Positions 1-7,228 of a stretch of DNA of 9,528 bases are shown here, in pieces. This DNA comes from Chlamydiota bacterium (GTDB lineage Bacteria; Chlamydiota; Chlamydiia; Chlamydiales; Parachlamydiaceae): NCBI GenBank assembly GCA_013286075.1, contig JABDGJ010000035.1:1-9528 (forward strand). Direction: 5' to 3'. The position numbers and the translations under genes are program-made. Positions within the stretch are counted from its first letter, which is position 1. Each line of letters begins with the position of its first letter. The notes under the pieces were generated by a model. That model was not told the origin of the DNA, ran no database searches, and worked only from the letters and a program-made list of their open reading frames with translations.

Positions 1-2
1 CT

Positions 3-1289
3 CAAGAAGAGAAAAAAGAAGCCAATCACAAGGATTCGGTGTTTATCTTTTTTGGGAATAGTAATGCGGAGAGACAAGTTTCCTTAATGAGCGGTTCAAA
101 TGTCTATTTGAAGCTTTTATATTCCCATCGTTATGAACCAATTCCCTTTTTTTTCGATAGACAACGACATGTATGGAAATTGTCTTATCCTTATATTTTA
201 CACCATACGGTAGAAGAAATTGAGGCAAATTGTCATAAAGAGGAAGAGGCATTGTGGGAATCTCTTCGCTTGGAAATTTCCGAAAAATTAGGGGTAAAAC
301 CTTGCAGCTTTCAAAAGCCAGAAAAGATGTCATTGGAACAGTTTTTTGAAAAAGCAAAACAACAAAATGCCTTTGTTTTTATTGCAATGCATGGTGCAGA
401 AGGAGAGAACGGTACTTTTCAAAATCAGTTGGAGCGCTATCAAATTCCCTATAATGGATCCAATGGAGAAATTTCTGCTTTGTGTATGGATAAATATCGA
501 ACAGGCGAAAGGATTTCTGCAGTTGGACATCCTGATATTCAATCTCTTCCCAAAATGACAATTGATCTTTTTGCCAATGAAGATCCCAAAGCAATATGGA
601 AACGGGCATATGAAACATTACAATCTCGTCAATTGATTATAAAGCCAAGATCGGATGGATGCTCAGCAGGAATTATCCTTTTGCAATCTTCCGAAGATTT
701 GGAGAGATACCTTCGATTTGTTGCTCTTGAAATTCCCTTTATTCCTTCCCACTCTTTTGTCAACCAATCGGCTCCTGTGGCAATGCCTTCTTGCATGCAG
801 CAACTTTTAGTAGAACCATTCATTGAAACAGATATACTTCTTATCGAAAAAAATGAACTGTTACACACCAAGAAAGCTGGGTGGATCGAACTGACTGTTG
901 GAGTTTTTGAAGAGGAAGGAATTTATACAGCTTTTTCTCCTAGCTTGACTGTTGCTAAAGGAAGTGTGCTTAGCTTGGAAGAAAAATTTCAAGGAGGAAC
1001 AGGCGTCAATATTACTCCTCCTCCTGTGAGCGTTGTATCGGAGAAAGGAGTTGAGAAAATAAAAAAACTCGTGGAGACTACCGCATCCATTTTACATATT
1101 CAAAATTATGCAAGGATCGATCTCTTTTTTAATACGATGTCTGAAAAAATAATCATAATAGAGGCAAATACCTTGCCGGCATTGACCCCCTCCACTGTTC
1201 TCTATCACCAAGCGCTTGCAGAAGAGCCTCCTTTATCGCCGATTCATCTTCTAACAAAAATCATTTCCTCGGTAAAAAAAGAAGTCTAA
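3..1289 (+). CDS. D-alanine-D-alanine ligase-like ATP-grasp protein, 5' partial
   Basis: The family joins two D-alanines with ATP for peptidoglycan precursors in the cytoplasm. Residues are counted from the GTG at 39. The N-terminal fold has GNSNAERQVSL (E11, equivalent to E15 of E. coli DdlB), then HGAEGENGT (118-126) and MDK (150-152). The ATP-grasp part has IKPRSDGCSAG (201-211), VEPF (258-261), ELTVGV (284-289), EEKF (314-317) and Mg ligands D361, E375 and N377. About 17 extra residues (about 265-281) sit between VEPF and ELTVGV, and at over 416 residues it is longer than a usual Ddl (300-370). The frame stays open to base 3 with a hydrophilic stretch, so GTG 39 (AAGGA four bases before it) is only a possible start. 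It may be the C-terminal part of a fusion; MurC-Ddl fusions occur in Chlamydia. Several substrate-pocket residues differ from classical Ddl, so the exact reaction is uncertain. The stop overlaps lnt by one base. Confidence 0.85.
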   Translation, partial: QEEKKEANHKDSVFIFFGNSNAERQVSLMSGSNVYLKLLYSHRYEPIPFFFDRQRHVWKLSYPYILHHTVEEIEANCHKEEEALWESLRLEISEKLGVKPCSFQKPEKMSLEQFFEKAKQQNAFVFIAMHGAEGENGTFQNQLERYQIPYNGSNGEISALCMDKYRTGERISAVGHPDIQSLPKMTIDLFANEDPKAIWKRAYETLQSRQLIIKPRSDGCSAGIILLQSSEDLERYLRFVALEIPFIPSHSFVNQSAPVAMPSCMQQLLVEPFIETDILLIEKNELLHTKKAGWIELTVGVFEEEGIYTAFSPSLTVAKGSVLSLEEKFQGGTGVNITPPPVSVVSEKGVEKIKKLVETTASILHIQNYARIDLFFNTMSEKIIIIEANTLPALTPSTVLYHQALAEEPPLSPIHLLTKIISSVKKEV

Positions 1290-2977
1290 TGATCACATCT
1301 ATAGCGATATTTCTTTCATTTATAATTGTGGCTTTTGGACAACCAGCGAGAAGTGAGGTTTTAAGCCTCATTGCTGCTACAATTGGATTCGCCCTTTTTT
1401 GGAAAACTCTTCTTCCTATCTCTTCTGCAAAAAAACGTTTTTTACTAGGGACAGGTTGGTTTACTGCTATACAACTTATCCAACTTTCTTGGTTTCTCTC
1501 TCATGTCTATTCATACATTTATGGCGTTTGGATTTTATGTTCACTTTTTATGGGGTTGCAATGGGGAATCCTTTCCCTTTGGATGCAGCCGCGCATGTTT
1601 TCTTCTCTTTTTTCGCTTCTTGCATTTTCTGGGTGTTGGGTATTACTAGAATGGTCTCGACTATTTATTCTTTCGGGACTTCCCTTTAATCCTGTCGGTT
1701 TGGAATTATCAGCATCCGCCTATTCTATTCAATTTGCCGCACTGGGAGGCGTCTATTTATTATCATTTTGGGTCATTTTGACAAACGTGCTTCTTCTGCG
1801 AGCATGGATGAATTCTTCCATCCAACAAGGAGTTTTTTTTGTTCTTGTGGCTCTCTTTCCCTATGCATTTGGTTGGATTCATTTTGCTTTTCATGCTTCG
1901 GGATTTGCACAAAATCATCAGACAGTGAGAGTAGCATTGGTACAACCTTTTCTTCCTATTGAAGAAAATATTCATTTTACAAGTGCGGAGGAATTTCGAA
2001 TATTTGTTTTACAACAATGGGAACAAGCCCTTCTTCCATTACAAAAAGAGATAGGTCAACCTATTGATTTAATTGTATTTCCAGAATATCTCGTTCCTTA
2101 TGGAACTTTTCATTCTGTGTTTCCTAGCGAAGAAGTACAGTCCTTATTTGAAAAATTGTTCGGAAAATCTGTGGAAAAAGATTTTTTCTCTAAAAAATTC
2201 ATTTCTAATGCAAACATTGGGCAAATGGTTGCTAACTTATTTCAATCTCACGTCATCATTGGATTGGAAGATACTGTTTATGCTAATTCTGCACGAACGA
2301 GAACAAAATCATATAGTGCTGCCTTTCATTTTATTCCGAATTCTGATGAAATACCTATTTGTTATGAAAAACGGATTCTTGTTCCTATGGGAGAATATAT
2401 TCCTTTTACTTGGTGTCGAAAATGGGCTGCACGCTACGGAATTACGAGTTCGTTTACACCGGGGAAAAAAGCAACTTTATTCAATGGCCCCGTTCCTTTC
2501 GGTGTCTGTATTTGCTACGAAGAAATCTATGGAAATTTAATGCGCGAAAATCGACGAAAAGGGGCAGAATTACTTGTGAATATCACGAATGATGGTTGGT
2601 ATCCCAATTCTCTTTTGCCAAAACAACACTTTGATCATGCAAAATTGCGAACTGTCGAAAATGGGATGCCTCTTATCCGAGCTTGCAACACTGGAATGAC
2701 TGCAGCCATCGATAGTTTAGGTAGAATCATTGGAATTCTTCCCTCTTCTTCCCCTGACCTTCTTCGCGTCTCCCTTCCCCTCTATCACTATTCTACACTC
2801 TATTCTCTAGTAGGAGACGCACCGGTGATTGCTTTTTCGGCTTTTTTTTCTTTGGGAAAAGTCTGGGTTAAGACAAGTAAATTTTTTCAATTAATCAATA
2901 GACTTGCTCAAAAATTCCTAGCTTTACTAAAATCCTTGTCAATGAAGATGTTATTGTTAAAAGGCAGTAGGCAGTAG
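1289..2977 (+). CDS. lnt: apolipoprotein N-acyltransferase
   Basis: Lnt moves an acyl chain from phospholipid to the N-terminal cysteine of diacylated lipoproteins, the last maturation step, at the periplasmic face of the inner membrane. The 562 residues begin with about seven hydrophobic segments (near 1-17, 24-43, 54-70, 76-96, 105-120, 147-170 and 180-200). A nitrilase-fold domain follows (about 212-490), and a last hydrophobic segment lies near 507-522. The catalytic triad is visible: E266 in FPEY, K361 in YEKRILVPMGEYIP and C409 in CICYEE. NDGWYPN (434-440) and RACNTG (464-469) are also typical of the family. Length is slightly above the usual 500-540. The ATG shares its A with the preceding TAA, and the stop TAG overlaps the lpxC GTG, so translation is probably coupled on both sides. 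The position directly before lpxC matches Chlamydia. Confidence 0.97.
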   Translation: MITSIAIFLSFIIVAFGQPARSEVLSLIAATIGFALFWKTLLPISSAKKRFLLGTGWFTAIQLIQLSWFLSHVYSYIYGVWILCSLFMGLQWGILSLWMQPRMFSSLFSLLAFSGCWVLLEWSRLFILSGLPFNPVGLELSASAYSIQFAALGGVYLLSFWVILTNVLLLRAWMNSSIQQGVFFVLVALFPYAFGWIHFAFHASGFAQNHQTVRVALVQPFLPIEENIHFTSAEEFRIFVLQQWEQALLPLQKEIGQPIDLIVFPEYLVPYGTFHSVFPSEEVQSLFEKLFGKSVEKDFFSKKFISNANIGQMVANLFQSHVIIGLEDTVYANSARTRTKSYSAAFHFIPNSDEIPICYEKRILVPMGEYIPFTWCRKWAARYGITSSFTPGKKATLFNGPVPFGVCICYEEIYGNLMRENRRKGAELLVNITNDGWYPNSLLPKQHFDHAKLRTVENGMPLIRACNTGMTAAIDSLGRIIGILPSSSPDLLRVSLPLYHYSTLYSLVGDAPVIAFSAFFSLGKVWVKTSKFFQLINRLAQKFLALLKSLSMKMLLLKGSRQ

Positions 2978-3864
2978 TGGTCTCCGTACGCCCTTCACTT
3001 ACATTTCTGACTCGCAAACAGAGAACGCTGCAAAGTTGTTCTTCTTTTTCGGGTATTGGGATCCACACCGGAGAAGAGGTGACTATCCGTTTTTGTCCGG
3101 CTAAAGAAGGGACCGGTATTGTTTTTAAGCGGATGGATCTCCCTTCCAATCCTGTAATTCCTGCTACCATCGAATATGTGCAAGATACTTCTCGAAGCAC
3201 CACCATAGGAATTAAAGACATACGAATTCATACGGTCGAACATGTCTTGTCTGCCATTAAAGCGTATAATATTGATAACTTATCTATCGAAATTTCTGGC
3301 ATCGAACCCCCTATTGGAAATGGGAGTTCTGATATTTTTGTCAATATGATCGAAAGTGGGGGGATCCAAGAACAAGAACAAACTACGCCCATCGTAAAAA
3401 TTCAAGATCCTGTGTATTGGTCTGAAGGAGATGTTCATTTAGTTGCACTTCCTAGTGATTTTTACAAAATAAGTTATACCTTGCACTATCCTGATTTCCC
3501 TGCATTACAGGGACAATTTCACTCTTTAAATATAAACCAAGAAAGCTTTAAGAAAGAAATAGCTCCCTGCCGCACATTTTCTCTTTATAAAGAAATTGCC
3601 ATGTTAATGGAGCAAGGGCTTATCAAAGGAGGGAGTTTGGATAATGCCATTGTTGTTAAGGACGATGGAGGCATTTTAAATAAAGGGGAATTATTATTCC
3701 CAACTGAAATGGCTCGCCATAAGATTTTGGATCTAAATGGGGACTTATCTTTAATTCGGTGTGATTTTCTCGCTCACATTATTGCCGTGCGCTCAGGCCA
3801 CACCTCAAATTTTGCATTTGCTAAATGTCTTTTAAATTACATTACGATGGAGAATCATTCATGA
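2977..3864 (+). CDS. lpxC: UDP-3-O-acyl-N-acetylglucosamine deacetylase
   Basis: LpxC is the zinc enzyme for the committed step of lipid A synthesis; it removes the acetyl group from UDP-3-O-acyl-GlcNAc in the cytoplasm. The 295-residue length fits the family. QRTL and GIGIHTGE (26-33) open the first domain. HTVEH (85-89) supplies the catalytic Glu (E88) and the first zinc His (H89). PPIGNGSS follows (111-118). KGGSLDNA (217-224) and ARHKILD (246-252) supply H248 and D252, and SGHTSN holds the general acid H275. All expected catalytic residues are present. The GTG start lies in TAGTG, overlapping the lnt stop; it adds about 11 residues before the QRT that starts the E. coli fold, and I see no better start. 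Only AAGG about 12 bases upstream resembles a ribosome site, so coupling to lnt is likely. The end overlaps fabZ by four bases (ATGA). Confidence 0.98.
   Translation: MVSVRPSLTFLTRKQRTLQSCSSFSGIGIHTGEEVTIRFCPAKEGTGIVFKRMDLPSNPVIPATIEYVQDTSRSTTIGIKDIRIHTVEHVLSAIKAYNIDNLSIEISGIEPPIGNGSSDIFVNMIESGGIQEQEQTTPIVKIQDPVYWSEGDVHLVALPSDFYKISYTLHYPDFPALQGQFHSLNINQESFKKEIAPCRTFSLYKEIAMLMEQGLIKGGSLDNAIVVKDDGGILNKGELLFPTEMARHKILDLNGDLSLIRCDFLAHIIAVRSGHTSNFAFAKCLLNYITMENHS
3849..3852 (+). promoter_or_regulatory. ribosome binding site deciding the fabZ start
   Basis: GGAG (within TGGAGA) lies eight bases before ATG 3861, inside the end of lpxC. It supports 3861 rather than the in-frame ATG at 3825 as the fabZ start. 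Confidence 0.75.
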
Positions 3865-4343
3865 CTGGTTCAATCCTTCAACAAGAATTTCAAGAACAAT
3901 CAGAATCATTAGATATTAAACAAATTATCAATATTCTACCGCATCGATATCCTTTTCTGCTTGTCGATCGAGTGCTCGAATATGATTTGGAAAAAGACTA
4001 TATTGTAGCGCAGAAAAATGTCACTTTCAATGAACATTTTTTTCAAGGCCATTTTCCAGATGCGCCCATTATGCCCGGAGTTCTCATTTTAGAGGCGCTG
4101 GCACAAGCAGGAGGAATTTTGGTGCATCTAAAAGGCAGTAGCGATCAGGTTGCTATTTTATTGAGTATTAAAGAGGCAAAATTTCGACATCCAGTCAGAC
4201 CCGGAGACGTTCTCTTCTTACGTGGACAAGGAATTCATTTTAGCAGTAAGGGAGGCCGTATTAAAGCGGAAGCTTTCGTGAACGACAAAGTGGTGACAGA
4301 AGCAGAGATTGCCTTCGTTTTTGTAAATAAAAATCAAATTTAA
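3861..4343 (+). CDS. fabZ: 3-hydroxyacyl-[acyl-carrier-protein] dehydratase
   Basis: FabZ dehydrates 3-hydroxyacyl-ACP to trans-2-enoyl-ACP in type II fatty acid synthesis, drawing on the pool that LpxA uses for lipid A. The 160 residues form one hotdog fold with the family motifs LPHRYPFLLVDRV (26-38), FQGHFPDAPIMPGV (61-74) and LEALAQAGG (77-85). H64 and E78 are the expected catalytic pair. I chose ATG 3861 because it forms an ATGA overlap with the lpxC stop and has TGGAGA eight bases upstream. An in-frame ATG at 3825 would add 12 residues of no family character inside the lpxC reading frame. Some bacteria, notably Bacteroidetes, have LpxC and FabZ fused; here they are separate but overlapping. 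The enzyme should be a soluble cytoplasmic oligomer. Confidence 0.97.
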   Translation: MTGSILQQEFQEQSESLDIKQIINILPHRYPFLLVDRVLEYDLEKDYIVAQKNVTFNEHFFQGHFPDAPIMPGVLILEALAQAGGILVHLKGSSDQVAILLSIKEAKFRHPVRPGDVLFLRGQGIHFSSKGGRIKAEAFVNDKVVTEAEIAFVFVNKNQI

Positions 4344-4370
4344 CAACCTGAATTCTAAAGAAGTTCAATC

Positions 4371-5228
4371 ATGAAACAACAAATCCATCCGACAGCAATC
4401 ATTGCTCCAGGCGTCACTATAGGCGAGAATGTAATTATTGAGCCTTACGTTGTGATTCATTCTCCTCATGTTATTTTAGAAGACAACGTTACGATTAAAT
4501 CACATGTCTATATCGATGGATACACCACGATCGGAACTGGTACAACGATCTACCCAGGGGCAAGTATTGGAACAAAAACACAAGATTTAAAATACCAGGG
4601 AGAGAAAACATTTGTTCACATCGGCAAACACTGTCAAATTCGGGAATTTGTGACAATTAATTCTTCCTGCCAAGAAAACACAACTGTCGAAATTGGCGAT
4701 CATTGTCTGATCATGGCCTATTGTCACGTTGCTCATAATTGTAAGGTGGGAAATAGAGTCATCATGAGCAATAACGCGACGTTGGCTGGCCATGTAATTG
4801 TAGATGACTTTGCAATTATTGGTGGAATGACTCCCATTCACCAAGGGGTTCGTGTCGGAAAATACGCAATGGTAGGTGGGATGAGTCGCATCACCCGAGA
4901 TATTCCCCCTTTTACTCTTGGAGGAGGGGTGCCATACAAATTCGGGGGGTTGAATATCATTGGATTAAAACGAAATGGGATTTCTTTACCCATTCGCCGA
5001 GAATTGAGCAAGGCTTTTAAGTTATTATATCGTTCCCGATTACATGTCGATGAAGCGCTAGAACGCATTCTTAGAGAACTCCCCCCTCTTCCTGAAATTA
5101 TCCATTTTGTCGAATTTTGCCGGGAAACAAAGAGAGGATTGATGGGATTCCAAGCAATTGATGAGGAAGTCCCAGAAATAGAAGAAAAAGAAGAAGAAGA
5201 GAGCAAGTCGATAGCTATCTTCCGATGA
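4371..5228 (+). CDS. lpxA: acyl-[ACP]-UDP-N-acetylglucosamine O-acyltransferase
   Basis: LpxA moves a 3-hydroxyacyl chain from ACP to the 3-OH of UDP-GlcNAc, the first and reversible step of lipid A synthesis. Residues 5-190 are a left-handed beta-helix of hexapeptide repeats, beginning IHPTAIIAPG. HVAHNCKVGN (119-128) contains H122, equivalent to catalytic H125 of E. coli. NNATLAGHV and DDFAIIGGMT follow, then MVGGMS, where G170 matches E. coli G173, a residue of the acyl-length ruler; glycine there allows a long chain. The alpha-helical C-terminal domain runs from about 205 to 258. The last 27 or so residues form an acidic Glu-rich tail beyond the usual end near 262. The start has AAAGAAG seven bases upstream and lies 27 bases after fabZ, the only non-overlapping junction in the operon. 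The stop overlaps fmt by four bases. Confidence 0.97.
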   Translation: MKQQIHPTAIIAPGVTIGENVIIEPYVVIHSPHVILEDNVTIKSHVYIDGYTTIGTGTTIYPGASIGTKTQDLKYQGEKTFVHIGKHCQIREFVTINSSCQENTTVEIGDHCLIMAYCHVAHNCKVGNRVIMSNNATLAGHVIVDDFAIIGGMTPIHQGVRVGKYAMVGGMSRITRDIPPFTLGGGVPYKFGGLNIIGLKRNGISLPIRRELSKAFKLLYRSRLHVDEALERILRELPPLPEIIHFVEFCRETKRGLMGFQAIDEEVPEIEEKEEEESKSIAIFR

Positions 5229-6157
5229 GGGTGATTTTTTTTGGAACACCTTTGTTTTCTGCTCATATTCTGTCACATCTTCTTCAACACGGCATCGATA
5301 TATGTGCCGTTATTTCAAAGCCTGATCGCCCGAAAGGACGCTCATCCATACCCATACCTACTCCTGTCAAAACGGTAGCTCTTTCTTTTAATCTCCCCAT
5401 TTATCAACCAGAAATTGTTTCTTCTCTAGACTTTGCTCCTATTCTCCAATCATATCATGCCGATCTTTTTGTTGTTGTGGCCTATGGAGAATTGATCAAA
5501 CAACATTTATTGGATATGCCTCGCATTGCTTGTATTAATTTGCATACAAGTTTGCTTCCTAAGTATCGAGGAGCAGCTCCTATTCAAAGAAGTATTATAG
5601 AAGGAGAAACTGAAACAGGCGTGACATTCATCCATATGGTCAAAAAAATGGATGCGGGAAATATCATTAGACAAATTCGAATTCCCATTGATTCTATGAC
5701 TACATTCGGAGAACTTGAGGAAAGCCTTTGTAACATTAGCAAAGAAGAACTTGTACGTCTCATTGGAGATTTTGAAAAAGCATACATAGCGGGAATACCT
5801 CAAGACTCCTCTCAAGTCACTTTTGCTCCAAAAATTGAGTTAGAGGATTGCTCTATTGATTGGAATCAACCCGCGCAGAAAATCCATAACCTCATTCGAG
5901 GAGTAAATCCTTACCCTGGAGCGTGGTGTAATCTCACGATTCAAGGCGCAAAAAAGCGGCTAAAAATTTATAAATCAAAGGTGATCACCTATTCTTCCGC
6001 TTCTCCTGGGCCCATCTACCCACAAAAAGGGAATGTAATCATGGCTACAGGAGACCAAGCTCTAGAACTCATCCAAGTACAATTGGAAGGAAAAAAAGCC
6101 ATGTCCTCAGAAGAATTACTCCGAGGACTTCCTTTCTCTGCCATCTCTTGGATGTAA
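5225..6157 (+). CDS. fmt: methionyl-tRNA formyltransferase
   Basis: Fmt formylates the methionine on initiator tRNA using 10-formyl-tetrahydrofolate, allowing bacterial translation initiation; it is cytoplasmic. The 310-residue length is normal. The N-terminal Rossmann domain starts MRVIFFGTPLFS and has SKPDRPKGR (31-39) and VVAYGELI (84-91). The formyltransferase signature is INLHTSLLPKYRGAAPIQ (104-121), with N105 and H107. D143 in KKMDAGNII completes the catalytic trio. The C-terminal tRNA-binding domain follows from about 205, with IRGVNPYPGAW (224-234) typical of the family. ATG 5225 overlaps the lpxA TGA by four bases. Fmt has no direct part in lipid A synthesis, but its place after lpxA is conserved in Chlamydia. 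It is the last gene of the operon; no convincing GC-rich terminator follows. Confidence 0.97.
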   Translation: MRVIFFGTPLFSAHILSHLLQHGIDICAVISKPDRPKGRSSIPIPTPVKTVALSFNLPIYQPEIVSSLDFAPILQSYHADLFVVVAYGELIKQHLLDMPRIACINLHTSLLPKYRGAAPIQRSIIEGETETGVTFIHMVKKMDAGNIIRQIRIPIDSMTTFGELEESLCNISKEELVRLIGDFEKAYIAGIPQDSSQVTFAPKIELEDCSIDWNQPAQKIHNLIRGVNPYPGAWCNLTIQGAKKRLKIYKSKVITYSSASPGPIYPQKGNVIMATGDQALELIQVQLEGKKAMSSEELLRGLPFSAISWM

Positions 6158-6215
6158 AAAAATATTTTTAATTCAAGCAACGATTAACCCGAACCAGGAA
6201 GATGTTTAGTTTTTA

Positions 6216-6233
6216 TTTTAATAATTATTAAAA
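6216..6233. repeat. 18-base perfect AT palindrome upstream of a promoter
   Basis: Each 9-base half (TTTTAATAA) is the exact reverse complement of the other, with no spacer. It ends three bases before the proposed -35 element. It could be an operator or a chance product of the very AT-rich spacer. As RNA it would fold weakly, so I do not call it a terminator. Confidence 0.5.
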
Positions 6234-6236
6234 AGA

Positions 6237-6265
6237 TTTACTTATTAACTAATTCATGTTATAAT
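6237..6265 (+). promoter_or_regulatory. sigma70-like promoter for the 6295 gene
   Basis: TTTACT (6237-6242, four of six matches to TTGACA) is separated by 17 bases from a perfect TATAAT (6260-6265). Transcription would start near 6272, leaving a leader of about 20-25 bases before ATG 6295. That leader has no recognisable Shine-Dalgarno sequence. The surrounding 137-base spacer is extremely AT-rich, so chance matches are a risk. Confidence 0.6.
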
Positions 6266-6294
6266 TAAGTTTATTTAATTAATAGTTATATAAC

Positions 6295-7155
6295 ATGCAA
6301 GTGTCAACTAATCTAATAAATTTCTCATCTCTTGTAAAAAACAGCTCTCGTGACTTTATTTTAAAAACAGACAAGTTGTTAAATCAAAAAGCATTTCTCC
6401 AAAAAACTCTTGCGTTTTCTCTTAGCATTTTTGCGGCCATCGATCTTTCCTATCAAAGAGCAATACAGGATAGGCTTGTCACGCAAGCCATGCAGAGTTG
6501 TCTGGATGTTCTTAGTCTTCACACTACATGGCAGTCTATGATTTGGTGGTCTCACTCCAAATTCGATTTTGATAGGAAAGCATTTGAAAATTCAGTAAAT
6601 GATTACGCAGAAAGAGATGAGCTCATCCAACTATTTAATCAAGTATTTACATCTGAAACTTTTTCTAATGCGGAAGAATTAAAAAAAATATTTTCAGAAA
6701 AGTGCGAGAAGAAAGGTCTCACTAACCCTGGAGTTGTTATCCGAGAAAAAGAAAGAGGAACAAAAGAATACCTTTCTAACTTGTCAACGATCTGCGCTTC
6801 TATTGGAAATAATTTACTTGTACTGGATCATTGGAAAGTGATCCGTTTACCTCTAGGGGCATCTTCATCTCAAATATTAGCCGTTTTTGCAAGATCACAA
6901 CTCCAAATATTTGTGAAAGGAACATTTAGTTTTGGATGCTTAATGACTATAGGATATGGCACTTATGAAATCTATGCCGATATCCGTGAAGGCAACTCAT
7001 TGTCAGTAGAGAAAGTATCCGGCGTTATTATTCCTACATTGGATCTTGCCGCTGCCGCTATTCCTATGTTATTTGCGGTCAATCCAGCAGTCTCCCTATC
7101 TTTAGGTCTTATTTCCAAAGGCGCTGGCATCCTCTCCATTTGGATGAAACCATAG
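6295..7155 (+). CDS. unknown protein with C-terminal hydrophobic pair, Inc-like candidate
   Basis: I do not recognise this 286-residue protein. It starts with a Ser/Asn-rich stretch, then mainly helical sequence with an LQK motif at 35-37. A charged central part (about 90-160) is rich in Glu and Lys. A moderately hydrophobic stretch lies at 164-200 and another at 208-226. The end has two strong hydrophobic segments, about 241-262 and 264-283, separated by an NP turn, with almost nothing after them. A paired hydrophobic hairpin resembles the bilobed domain of chlamydial inclusion membrane (Inc) proteins. It lies directly after fmt, where C. trachomatis has the Inc protein CT529 (Cap1); the match in position is suggestive, homology is not shown. 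It has its own promoter and no clear ribosome site. The general layout resembles the genes at 7832 and 8806. Confidence 0.8.
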   Translation: MQVSTNLINFSSLVKNSSRDFILKTDKLLNQKAFLQKTLAFSLSIFAAIDLSYQRAIQDRLVTQAMQSCLDVLSLHTTWQSMIWWSHSKFDFDRKAFENSVNDYAERDELIQLFNQVFTSETFSNAEELKKIFSEKCEKKGLTNPGVVIREKERGTKEYLSNLSTICASIGNNLLVLDHWKVIRLPLGASSSQILAVFARSQLQIFVKGTFSFGCLMTIGYGTYEIYADIREGNSLSVEKVSGVIIPTLDLAAAAIPMLFAVNPAVSLSLGLISKGAGILSIWMKP

Positions 7156-7202
7156 AAAAATTCCATAAGTACTTGTAATTTAATCCTAATTTATGAAAAA
7201 TC

Positions 7203-7228
7203 AACCTCTTTCATTTGGAGGTTTTTTT
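7203..7228 (+). terminator. hairpin plus T7 overlapping the VOC gene ribosome site
   Basis: AACCTC (7203-7208) pairs perfectly with GAGGTT (7218-7223) across a nine-base loop, and the 3' arm runs into seven T residues (7222-7228). This is the layout of a short intrinsic terminator and lies 47 bases after the end of the 6295 gene. The 3' arm contains most of GGAGG (7217-7221), the Shine-Dalgarno sequence for ATG 7229. The same hairpin could therefore end upstream transcripts or hide the ribosome site in those that read through. The stem is only six pairs, so its strength is moderate. Confidence 0.5.
7217..7221 (+). promoter_or_regulatory. Shine-Dalgarno site deciding the VOC gene start
   Basis: GGAGG lies seven bases before ATG 7229 and is the strongest ribosome site in the window. 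It fixes the start at 7229 instead of the in-frame ATG at 7193, which has none. Confidence 0.85.

Noticed and set aside
2073..2540. 155-codon + strand open frame inside lnt
   Set aside because: The overlapping lnt frame carries the catalytic motifs across the same bases; this frame has no recognisable motif and reflects AT-rich composition.
2842..2851. Run of T residues late in lnt as a phase-variation tract
   Set aside because: Homopolymer runs are common throughout this AT-rich DNA, and nothing suggests programmed slippage at this one.
3825..3860. Longer start for fabZ at ATG 3825
   Set aside because: It adds 12 residues with no family character within the lpxC reading region; ATG 3861 has a ribosome site and the ATGA overlap.
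4838..5266. 142-codon - strand open frame opposite lpxA/fmt
   Set aside because: It is antisense to well-supported coding sequence, is low in complexity where it crosses the GAA-rich tract, and has no recognisable domain.
6158..6169. A-run/T-run palindrome just after the fmt stop as a terminator
   Set aside because: The possible stem has only A-T pairs and no loop, so it would be too weak to be called an intrinsic terminator.
7193..7228. Longer start for the VOC gene at ATG 7193
   Set aside because: It has no ribosome site, would translate through the hairpin arms, and adds 12 residues before the usual family N-terminus; GGAGG supports 7229.
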